From Irineochytrium annulatum (taxonomy: Eukaryota; Chytridiomycota; Chytridiomycetes; Chytridiales; Chytridiaceae): 20,557 nucleotides of DNA. The position numbers and the translations under genes were made by a program. Shown here piece after piece: positions 1 through 8,861 of the stretch (positions within the stretch are counted from its first letter, which is position 1; every line of letters begins with the position of its first letter). Under the pieces are notes generated by a model. That model was given only the letters and a program-made list of their open reading frames with translations. It made no database searches and was not told where the DNA came from. The stretch spans positions 1 through 20,557 of the forward strand of contig JADGJL010000464.1 in NCBI GenBank assembly GCA_027600665.1, in the 5' to 3' direction.

Positions 1-535
1 TGTTGTGTTTAATAGACATCCCCCCCCCCCCAATGCCAGAGAAAGCATCACCGGAAGTTCTTCGATGCTTTTCCTTGGTTCACTTGTCTCCAAAAAAAAT
101 AATAAAATAAAAATCATAAGTACAAAGGTTACTGAGAACATCACCTTCTATCCGGAGTAGAGAAGAATCGTGTTCGCAAGTGGATGTACAATTTTATCAA
201 CAAACATTGAGTACGCAGTGTACATCGAAGCATGAGAACAACCTATTAACAAACTGAGTACTATCGACCTATGTACAAGCAACAAATAATATTGAAGAGG
301 ACTTCCACAGCATAACATAAAGACGTTCGAAAAAAGGAAGGCACATACACTCGAGGCTGCAAAGATTGACTAAATTATGTTCAAGCATGCTCCAACCAAA
401 GACTAGCACCATATTGTAGCGAAGAGCCACCTTATCCCCATGTTCTAAATCAATCAGCAAGAAGAGATTGCATTCAACTAAATTTCTCAAAGAGTATCGT
501 CTATGTACAGCCCAAAAAATGCTATTGCAGATCTC
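1..535. other. Region downstream of the carotenoid oxygenase gene
   Basis: AT-rich sequence holding the 3' UTR of the carotenoid oxygenase gene and unassigned sequence to the window edge. A run of 12 C occurs at 20-31. The only open frame (minus, 490-269) starts at TTG and is not supported as a gene. Confidence 0.5.
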
Positions 536-2739
536 TTAACCTTCCCGAACCGCCGTCCCCTCCGCAATCGAGTGGAAATTGCCGTGGAAGCCGAAAGGGA
601 CAACGTGTGCCCTCCCCATCTCAGCCCTCGCGACCTCCTTCATCGTCCTAGGATCCAAAAAGAGAAGGTAGCTCTCCGCCTCCTTACTACCCGTCTTCCC
701 CCTCAACACCACGCTTACGAGCACACCATCCTCCTCCGCCGTCCCGCCCGGCCTCGGAACAAAGACCGGCTCGCCCGGGAAGTGATCCTTCTCGTACCAC
801 ACCTTATGCGACGCACCCGTCACCCCATCCCCGCACTTGCTCGTGTCCATCCGCACGAGACAGTCAAAGATCCGCGGGCGGATGGACCCACGCGACAAGT
901 GCTCAGCCTCCTCGGCGCGCACCGTGTCGGCGAGGTCGGCGATCGTGCCCGTGTAGGAGATGCCGTAGCAGACGCTGTGCTGCCTGCGGTGCCACGCCGG
1001 GTGGTATCGCGGCAGCTCGAGGTGGACGTCCGACAGCTTGCGGACATCTGCCTTGGGCAGGTTCAGCGCCGAGCGGGCCGCGGTCGTCGCGGTGAAAAGC
1101 CCTGGGTCGACGCACCCGGGGTTCGTCGTACGGGCCGTCGAGACGTTGCGGAGCGTGAACCGGGTCAGCACCGGCAGCGACTCCAGCTCGCCACGGCGGA
1201 GGGAATCCAGGTACAGCTCCTTGACAAAGTTCCCCGAGGTCGCAACGGGGACTTCGATGATGACGTCGTCCGTGCCGTCGACGTCCCAGGAGTTCACGAC
1301 GTGAAAACCGAAACCGGCGGGGCTCTCATACGTGGCGGCGTGCTCGCCTGTTGCGCGGGAGACGACGCACCAAAGGATCGGCTTTGTAGAGTCGAAGGTG
1401 AGGGGATCGGCGAAATTCTGGGACCAGAGGACGGAGAAGATGTTGGTGCTGTAGGGCCAGAACGGGAAGATGACGTATTTGTCGGTGAGAGCGAAGGAGT
1501 GCATATATGAGAGCGCGGTGCGGGGCAGGGTGAGGAGGAGGTCGCCGGAGGGATTGGATTGGGAGACTTTAAAGGCGCGGAAGATGGTGTCTTTGCCGTA
1601 ATCGGCGACGAAGTTGAAATACTCGCCGGTGGAGGCGTCGAAGTGGCCGTGGGCGGCCGAACCGCGGCCGGAGAACTTCGGGTTGATTGTCTCATCTGGA
1701 TAAACGGGCTGAAGTTAGAAAAGGAATAACAGCGCTAAAAGCCAAAGGCTTACAGGAGAAAACACGGAGGGGCTCCAACGTAACGGGGTCAAGCTCTTGC
1801 AGGCCCGCCTTATCACTCTTAACAACAATATTTCTTGGCCCCAACGCCATATCCTCATTATGACCCAGTCCTTTACCATCGCCCTCAGTCGTCAGCGGGA
1901 AGTTGGTCGAGATCGTGACCCCAATGTTGTCCTCGTCAGCGCCGGACAGCTTCTCAACATTCCCGGTCAGGGTCGAGACGAATGTGAACAGCCGGCTGAA
2001 GAAAGTCTTGCATGGGTCCCTTTGGGCGAAGGCGATCCCCAACTCGCCAGTCTTGGCAATGTGGCGCTCCAGGCCTTTGGCGGTCATGCGGGACATGTAT
2101 GTCACTTTGCCGTCGGGCAAGACTGAAAACTTATGCTTTGTAAAGCATTAGTATGATGACTGTGTGCCTCCTGCTTAAGGTAAAGGCCGCGCCGAGAACA
2201 GTACGGCCGCCTTCTATCATCCCTTCGAACACAGCGCGCGCGCTAAGCGCGATCGTTCCCTCCCTTCTAGTCCCACAGCTACTTACAATCTGAGTCAGTC
2301 CATCGAACCAATGGGAGATCTCGTAAGTCTCCTTCCCGGTCTTGCTCTTGGCTTCCTTCGTCAAAGGAACGGAGAAGACGCTCGGCGCGCATCTGTAAAG
2401 GTGTCCGGTGAACCACTTTGGGATCTGCCCAGACACCTTCATATCAATCGGATCGACCTGCTCGACCGCGTTGCGGAATCCAGCGTCATAGCTTTGAATG
2501 AGGAGCGCGTCGGCCCGGTCCGTGAGATTGGCGGCGGACCTGCATGCGAGAAGGTTAATAAGAGGCTGCGATGCAATGTGCAGGACGACGCGAGACGTGC
2601 ATGGTTGACAGTGGGATCGTGACGGCACGGTGTGAGGAGCGGAGGTGAAGGGAGCAGTCTTTTGACTGACGGCGGAATAAATTATGCTCCGAGCCCGCCT
2701 TTCTTTCTCCACCGCGATATGTGATATTTGCCTCCGCAT
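536..2739 (-). CDS. Carotenoid oxygenase (RPE65/CCD family), three or more exons
   Basis: Non-heme Fe(II) dioxygenase that cleaves a double bond of a carotenoid or apocarotenoid to aldehydes such as retinal. The model joins exons 2739-2287, 2135-1754 and 1695-536. The introns are 2286-2136 (GTAAGT donor, TACTAAT branch, AAAG acceptor) and 1753-1696 (GTAAGC donor, CCAG acceptor), and reading frames match across both. It gives about 664 aa. Family landmarks: SGQIPKWFTGHLYRCAPS and HWFDGLTQI-HKF near the N-terminus, then the four expected iron ligands at H294 (SAAHG), H344 (MHSFALTDKYVIFP), H410 (FHVVNSWD) and H649 (VPFGFHGNF). EKDHFPGEPVFVPRPGG is also typical. No signal peptide is obvious. The family identity is firm but the substrate is not readable. 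The 5' end is uncertain: the ATG at 2739 opens an atypical ~65-residue leader, and a good acceptor (TTATTAAC then GCATGCAG, ending at 2540) suggests exon 1 may lie further upstream. Confidence 0.92.
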
Positions 2740-3414
2740 TATAGAAACTTAAAAATTCTAGCTAAGGAAACATTGACGCAACCATGGTTGCTCGTTTGCG
2801 TGGAGAAGAATACACTGTTAAACACTGATTGCAAGGAGCCTGCTGAGAGTTTTGTAATCTATTCACAGGCTGATAAAGAGTGTGAGCGTGACCGGGGAAA
2901 GGAGATGTACATATTCAGCGCATTCATCAACAGCGTCCACGAAGCCGGAAGTTAAAGAATAATGAATTAAAGCGAAAGCATACCGGCGAGGAGGACCCAT
3001 TGCAGCAGTAAAGATGGCTTTGCAATCGAGTAAGTTTGCGCGATTACTTACTATTTCTTTTCTTGAATTCGCTTTGGTAGGTGAGCAGCTCGCGAAGATA
3101 TTACACGTCGCTTTGTTTTATTGTTGGCCATGATTGCAAGACTCGATGCTGGTAAAAGCTTCCATTTTTCTAACGCGGTTGATATTGATTCATTTTTCGT
3201 TCGGTTACAAAATCTTGATGCTTGATAATGATAATAATGGTAACTACAGCACTTCACATACTTGCAAAACCCACATCAGCCGTTCCCTTTGGGCGAGTCG
3301 CATCCGCGTCATCCCCGCATAAACACTGTCGTTAAAAGAAATGCTGTCTCCCCAATCTTCCCTTATCTTTTCCTTCCTGCGCTCTCCTTCCTGATAACCG
3401 GCATCCCCTTCACC
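2740..3414. other. Intergenic region upstream of the carotenoid oxygenase gene
   Basis: About 0.7 kb between the 3' end of the eight-cysteine protein gene and the 5' end of the carotenoid oxygenase model, both on the minus strand. It is AT-richer than the exons. It should hold the carotenoid oxygenase promoter and possibly an unrecognised first exon. No other gene is supported. Confidence 0.45.
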
Positions 3415-3917
3415 TCACAAGTAATAAGCCTGAATCCTAAACTCGTGCGCCCCGCTCATCCCCGTCGTCTTCAAATAGCTAACCCCACACTTCTTCCCCC
3501 CGAACCGTCCCTGGGGACACGGTGCGCACCCGTCACCCACGCTCTGCAGCTGCTTGAGCGCCGACGACGAGAGACAGTAGCAGTCGACCTCGTTGCCGTT
3601 GCCGCCGCCACTGTTCTCAAAGGGAATGGGGAGCGCGAGGCCGTAGGCCTTGTTGCGCGAGTCGCCGGAACAGAGAATCTTGCAGGCCTAGATTTTTTTT
3701 TGATTTTTTTTTAAGTCGACGAACGCGTTGGTGGGAAAGCCGGGGGGAAAAAAAGACTTACATCCGGCGATGCAGAACCTTGCGGCACGCGCGTCCAAGG
3801 GTTGGTCGAGGTCGCGCCGCCCTCCTTGCCAAGGCAGGTCGACCCTTGGTTGCCTTTGGGCAAGGCCGACGCCGAGGCGGCGAGGGCGAACATGGACAGG
3901 ATGGAGGAGAAGAGCAT
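3415..3917 (-). CDS. Small secreted protein with eight cysteines, unknown family
   Basis: Two exons, 3917-3762 and 3687-3415, give 142 aa. The intron 3761-3688 (74 nt, phase 0) has a GTAAGT donor and a TAG acceptor. The start is the ATG at 3917; an in-frame TTG upstream is not needed. The first ~18 residues (MLFSSILSMFALAASASA) form a clear signal peptide, so the product should be secreted. The mature part is Gly/Ser/Asn-rich with eight cysteines, two in exon 1/2 junction surroundings and pairs in ACKILC, DCYC and CAPC contexts, an even number consistent with four disulfides. It ends in FRIQAYYL. No known domain is recognised; it could be an effector-like or cell-wall protein. A TATA-like AAATATTTAA lies about 80-90 nt upstream on this strand. 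The intron has A-runs instead of a pyrimidine tract before its acceptor, so splicing is the least certain part of the model. Confidence 0.72.
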
Positions 3918-3994
3918 CGCGTTGATTGTCAAGTTGCTGAAGCTGTGTGCGTTGTTCGGATTGTTGGATGAGAGGGGTAGGTAGCTGCTTGGGG

Positions 3995-4006
3995 GTTAAA
4001 TATTTC
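3995..4006 (-). promoter_or_regulatory. TATA-like element of the eight-cysteine secreted protein gene
   Basis: On the minus strand this reads GAAATATTTAAC, about 80-90 nt before the ATG at 3917. The spacing is similar to that of the GH7 TATA box in this window. A CT-rich stretch follows it. Inferred from composition and spacing only. Confidence 0.35.
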
Positions 4007-5266
4007 AAGCATGTGTGGTAAATAGACGCAAATTCGAGTGAAGCTCACAGCCCGCTCAGCGCCCAGCGATGAGGCTGTGAGGATTGATTGGCAGGTGATG
4101 GAGCGACAGAGGGAAGAGACGCCGAAAAGCAAAAGCAAAAGCATCGGGGTTACGTCGGCGCGCCCCTGCCGACCTGGTGGTGGCGCGTTGTTGGATGAAG
4201 GACTGCGAGCTGTGAGTTCGCTCGGTGAACGTTCTGAGGTGCCAGCGCCACGCGACGCCGCAGAGGCAAATCCGTACGGCTAACTTCCACCCTGAACAAA
4301 GAAAGCATTTGTAAAGATGGGATAAGAAAAAAGGTTTTGAGATGATGAGGCGCGTTGCCGAACAACTAGCCTCGTACCAGTGCCATCGCCATTCCCTGTA
4401 GTCGCTGCCATCAGCCGATGAAGATGACGGGAATCATCAACCTACTGATCTCCAAAAGAAAAACCTCTTCGAGGCGCCATACAACGGTCGCGTGAGTACG
4501 CCCGCGTTCACCGAACAGCCCGCGTACCTCTACACGCCTCAAGCCGGCATGATACTGCGCTGTTGCACGTCAATGTTGAGGAGCAGAGTTTGGGTCGCAA
4601 CCCACCGGGTCGCGGTGGTCCGTCTCCTGCCCCCGATGTCGCGACGCTGTTCCCGCTCTGAACCCTGGGTCAGGGGCCCTGTTGGTGGTGGGCCATTCCA
4701 GCACGGCCGCTGCGCCCTCGGCTGAACATGGCTGAGAGGCTGGCATGTGATGTTGCACAAGAGCGAGCAGACGAGCGTGCACTGGCATAACTGCGAACAG
4801 GACAACGGATAGAGCAGTCGCACCCTCACCGGCCAGTCAGTCGCCCACAACACGGTTAACGGTTAGGTCGTTCTTTTTATTGGCCTCTGTTATTAATATA
4901 TCCGTGCACCGAGCGCGGCGTCCGTGATCAACTGCGTCCTTTCGACATGGCAATACCAGCTTGACTTGGTAGAAGTCACGCTGGGCGCGCGCGTTAAAGA
5001 TCTCCACTGTCCTTTTTGATCACTGCAATGCACGTTAATCCTCCCTCAAGGCCGGGCTTTCGCATCTCGCTAATGTAGGGGATAACGACGCGTAAACGAC
5101 GTCAGTAGGGAACACCGCTCGTGTGATGGCCCAAAGACCGTGCGGCACGGCACGGACGCGAATGAGGGTCACGGGAGCGTGTCGACTCTTCCGCAACGTG
5201 GCCTCCTCGCGAGCGCGCCAGTCGACATAGGATGCTCCAAGCGCGCCCATCGGCACGCACGCGTCC

Positions 5267-5275
5267 TTTATAAGG
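5267..5275 (+). promoter_or_regulatory. TATA box of the GH7 cellobiohydrolase gene
   Basis: TTTATAAGG about 80 nt before the ATG at 5355, in an otherwise GC-rich context, followed by a CT-rich stretch (CCTCCTCCACCGTTCCTC) typical of fungal transcription start regions. The position fits a core promoter for a highly expressed secreted cellulase. Confidence 0.6.
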
Positions 5276-5354
5276 AGCCCGGCCCTCCTTCCCGTCCCAT
5301 CAACCTCCTCCACCGTTCCTCTTCGACAACCTCATAAGAACCACCGCGCACGCG

Positions 5355-7387
5355 ATGAAAACCTCTCTGATCCTCTCCGTCGCCTCCGCGATCCTCGCGC
5401 TCTTTGCCGACCGCGTTGCCGCCCAGCAAGCCGGGACCAACGTCGTCGAGGTCCACCCGCCCCTGACATACGCGACCTGCACGAAGGCCGGCGGGTGCAC
5501 GCAGGTCGACGGCGCCGTCGTCATTGACGCCAACTGGAGGTGGCTCCACGACAGCAACTACCAGAACTGCTACACTGGCAACTCGTGGAACCCGACGTTA
5601 TGCCCTGGTTATCATCGACATGTTTTTTATTCGTTCTTTTCTTTCTGCTGTTTGCTGAACGCGTTTCCTAACTGCTTGCGGCAGACCCGGACACCTGTGC
5701 GAAGAACTGCCAGCTGGATGGCGCCAACTACGCGGCCACCTACGGTATAACGACGAAGGGCTCCGAGCTCAACATCAATTTCGTCACTCAATCCGGCGGG
5801 AAGGTACGAGAACTCCGTTCTTCGTTTCTTGCTTTGCAGGAAATTGAACTCGTTGTCGTGATAGAACATTGGCTCGCGTGTCTACCTCATGAACACCGAG
5901 ACCACGTACCAGATGCTCAAGCTCAAGAACCAGGAGTTCACCTTTGACGTCGATGTCTCGAACCTCCCCTGCGGCCTCAACGGGGCCCTCTACCTCGTCG
6001 AGATGGCTGAAAATGGGGATCTAGGTGTCGGGCACAACAAAGCCGGCGCCAAGTATGGGACCGGCTACTGCGACGCCCAGTGCCCGCACGACATCAAGTT
6101 CATCAGCGGTCAGGCCAACATTGCCACCTGGACGCCGGCCACGAACGACCCGAACTCGGGTGTCGGGCAGTGGGGCGCTTGCTGTAATGAGATGGATTTG
6201 TGGGAGGCGAACAGTATGGCGGAGGCCTACACCCCGCACGTCTGCACGCACAACGGGCTGTATAAGTACGTCCTCTTATCACCTGCGCGAAAAGTTTTGG
6301 ACGTTGAACTGATTTTTAAACGGAAAAGGTGCGACTCTAAGAACGGCACCGAGTGCGGCGACGGTGACGCCCGCCAACAGGGCGTTTGCGACAAGGACGG
6401 CTGCGACTTTAACCCGTACCGTATGGGTGCCAAGAACTTCTTCGGGCCCGGGATGGAGGTCGACACCACCAAGCCGTTCTCAGTCGTCACCCAATTCATC
6501 ACCACCGACGGGTAAGACGATTTTTCTTGCCTGCGTACTAACGAACTCTTAAAACGATTGAAAGGACTTCCAAGGGCGACCTCTCCGAGATCCGCCGCCT
6601 CTTCGTCCAGAACGGCAAAGTGATCGGAAACCCGCAATCAACCTACGCCTCAGTCCCGTACGACTCCATCACCGACGGTTTCTGCTCCGCCCAGAAGACC
6701 CTCTTCGGCGACCCGAACACCTTCGGCCTCCGTGGCGGCGTCAAGGCCATGGGTGACGCCCTCGAGCGCGGCATGGTCTTGGTCATGAGCCTTTGGGACG
6801 ATCACACGGCCGACATGCTTTGGCTCGACTCGAGCTACCCGACCACGAGCCCGGCCACCGCTCCGGGCGTCGCTAGGGGCGCGTGTGCGACTACTTCGGG
6901 CAACCCGACGGACGTTGAGAGCAAGAGCCCGAACTCGAATGTCAAGTTCTCGAACATCAAGTGGGGCGATATCGGTTCCACCTACGCCGGCGGCCCTATC
7001 CACCCGCCCACCTCGGTATGTGCTTTCATTTACCTTCAATCCTCAGAACAGAGCATTAGATTAAACACCTTTTTTCAATACAGTCCACTGCGACCCCGAC
7101 CTCGACTACGACCAACCACACCACCGCGCCGTCCTCGACGTCGACGCCCTCGTCCACCTCGACCGCCTCGTCGACGTCCACCGCCCCTCCCTCGGCCTGC
7201 GCCACAGTCTGGGGCCAGTGCGGCGGCCAGGGCTTCAACGGACCCACCTGCTGCGCGGCCGGATCCTCGTGCAAGTTCTCGAATCCTTGTGAGTAACCTG
7301 CACAGCATTTGATTCAAGCTAAAGGCCATTGGCAACACAGGGTACTCGCAGTGCATCCCGGCCTCCAGGCGCCGCGCCAACTTCTAA
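5355..7387 (+). CDS. GH7 cellobiohydrolase with C-terminal CBM1, seven exons
   Basis: Secreted reducing-end cellobiohydrolase of glycoside hydrolase family 7 (retaining), releasing cellobiose from cellulose chains. Exons: 5355-5607, 5685-5803, 5865-6265, 6329-6511, 6565-7015, 7084-7288, 7341-7387, giving 552 aa. Introns are 77, 61, 63, 53, 68 and 52 nt, and all junctions keep frame. The signal peptide is ~1-23 (ending RVAA). The catalytic domain runs to ~465 and holds [11 protein letters not shown], the catalytic motif NEMDLWEAN with E233 (nucleophile), D235 and E238 (acid/base), plus [13 protein letters not shown] Ser/Thr/Pro linker (~470-506, with an NHT sequon at 480) leads to a CBM1 of ~36 residues ([16 protein letters not shown] ... 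WYSQCI) with the expected cysteines and aromatic residues. A short basic tail, ASRRRANF, follows. Length and order match fungal CBH I (Cel7A-like) enzymes. Endoglucanase activity is less likely given the full-length CBH-like loops, but was not modelled. Confidence 0.97.
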
Positions 7388-8001
7388 GCCATCGCACGGC
7401 TGCATACCGTCTCGACGTACTACAACGATATTACTGATCAACACCGCCTCAGGCCTCTTGAAATTGTAAACTTAGACCTCTTCGCAATTCTCTCCTTCTT
7501 CTGTATGCTCTTTGTCTGTCTGTAACTACCTGTGTATGGCCCCCTTGTAAATGAGGAAATTTTTTTTGGACAAGAATGAATCAAGTATACAAAATAAACG
7601 ACTCCTATGACTCCCGCGGTGCGGGCTGAAAACGTCTGAATTCGCCGTAAAAGAAGATGTGATTTAGGTGGTGCTGAAGATACTACTAGGGTGCTGTACC
7701 CTCTTCTGTCGCAACTTAAAACCAGGTGAGCAGCAGTACAGCGAACGCGCTTATCTGCTTCCCAAATCATCCTTCACCACGCATAATATTGTTTTTGTTC
7801 CCCTTATTAAATGTATTATGGTGTGTCTGTTTGTGGTGTGTGTGAGGAATGCTCTAATCAAACAGTAGTAAAACGAGAAAGCTTCGCCGCCAAAACTACC
7901 AAACAGTTTTTCAAGCAAACTTCAACAACGGATTAATGTTCTTTGCGGGATGAGGTCTCATACAAAGCATATGATCTTGTTTTTTTTGCCCAAAGTGACT
8001 T
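7388..8001. other. Intergenic region between convergent GH7 and PLAC8 genes
   Basis: About 0.6 kb holding the 3' ends of two convergent genes. It is more AT-rich than the flanking exons and has one AATAAA on the plus strand. No coding segment or RNA gene is recognised. Confidence 0.6.
7593..7598 (+). terminator. Candidate polyadenylation signal of the GH7 gene
   Basis: AATAAA about 206 nt after the GH7 stop codon, in an AT-rich stretch following a T-run at 7560-7567. It is a plausible cleavage and polyadenylation signal on the plus strand. Confidence 0.5.
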
Positions 8002-8861
8002 CTACTGGGCCGGGGCGTCGTGGCACTCGTGGTACTCCTGGACGAGGGCGCAGGTGCCGCACGTGCTGGAGGCGAGGATGTCGTCCGCAAGGTTGCCCTT
8101 GATGCCGTTCTGGCGACGGATGGCCTCACGGCGCCAGGTGTTCACGCACTAGAATGAGGATGGGGAGATAATTGGCATCAGTGATAATGCGTCTGTTGAA
8201 ATAATGCGCGGTAGTGGTAGTTGTGCAAGGCCATGGCAGCCCTGCTGCCCCCACCAACCTTCCTTAACCCACCTCGCAACCTTTAGGGTAGCGTTGCTCC
8301 AACCCCGCACTATCCCGGCCTCTCCATCCTCGTTCCCTGTTGTACCCGCTCCTCCCCCCACAAAAAACAAAAAGAGACAAGGATTACTCACGGGGTTGCA
8401 GCCGCAGCTCATGGCGAAAAGGTAGAGGAGGCCGCCCGTCATGCAGCCGCCCCAGCCCTGCTTCTCGTGGATCTGGCCGTGCTGGAGGCAGGGCACGACG
8501 CAGGCGATGAGGGTGCCCATGATGTCCATGTGCGAGTCTGATGGAGTGAGGGAAGAATGGTCAGAGGTTGAATCATCACGGACGTCAAGGACACGACAGG
8601 CGTCGGCCCTACTCGGCGTCGGAAAACCCGGACGGGAACAATTCCTTCTGCCCTGACACAACCACTTCTCGTTGGAGTGGACTTGGCGTCCGGACGGACG
8701 GTCAGGACCTCCCCGTCAGCACGTCAGCGCTCTTGACCTCACGAATTCCCATATTCCTTGTACCCAGGTACCGGCTCCTCCCACCCCCATCCCCCGCCTT
8801 CCCTCTCTTCATCCCGCTACTCACTCATCAGCGGGTAAGTCCACTCCTTCTCGGCGCCCAT
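8002..8861 (-). CDS. PLAC8-family cysteine-rich protein, three exons
   Basis: Exons 8861-8825, 8537-8392 and 8148-8002 give 109 aa. Intron 8824-8538 (GTGAGT donor, CATCAG acceptor) is 287 nt; intron 8391-8149 (GTGAGT donor, TTCTAG acceptor) is 243 nt. Frames agree across both. The product begins MGAEKEWTYPLM. Next comes the PLAC8-type membrane-proximal segment (IACVVPCLQHGQIHEKQG, then a hydrophobic GGLLYLFAMSC), then the hallmark C-terminal part: RREAIRRQNGIKGNLADD, a CGTC pair and CALVQEYHE. It is about the usual length for single-domain PLAC8 proteins. Members occur in plants, animals and fungi, associate with membranes, and have been linked to organ size control or metal tolerance; the fungal role is unknown. 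The first exon is only 37 nt, so the N-terminal ~12 residues are the least certain part, though the EW near the start matches the family. Confidence 0.87.

Larger units (their letters stand above)
3918..5354. other. Intergenic region between divergent secreted-protein genes (promoter side of GH7)
   Basis: About 1.4 kb between the divergent starts of the eight-cysteine protein gene and the GH7 gene. No convincing coding segment was found on either strand: short open frames lack domain resemblance and splice support. It contains a tandem heptamer ACGGTTA x2 at 4852-4865, an AT-rich patch around 4875-4900, one AATGCACGTT motif at 5027-5036 next to TGATCAC (5018-5024), and the GH7 TATA box near its right end. 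It probably carries regulatory sites for both genes. Confidence 0.6.

Noticed and set aside
20..31. Run of 12 C near the window edge
   Set aside because: Simple homopolymer with no telomeric or promoter context; may be a sequencing artefact or ordinary microsatellite.
503..1510. 335-codon plus-strand open frame
   Set aside because: Exactly antisense to the conserved C-terminal exon of the carotenoid oxygenase; Arg-rich composition typical of a shadow frame.
4278..4283. GGCTAA, the XlnR/Xyr1 cellulase-activator hexamer, upstream of GH7
   Set aside because: A single hexamer over 1 kb from the start, and that activator is documented mainly in ascomycetes; expected by chance.
4852..4865. ACGGTTAACGGTTA as a telomere-like repeat
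   Set aside because: Only two heptamers, not the TTAGGG type, inside a promoter region; too short to interpret.
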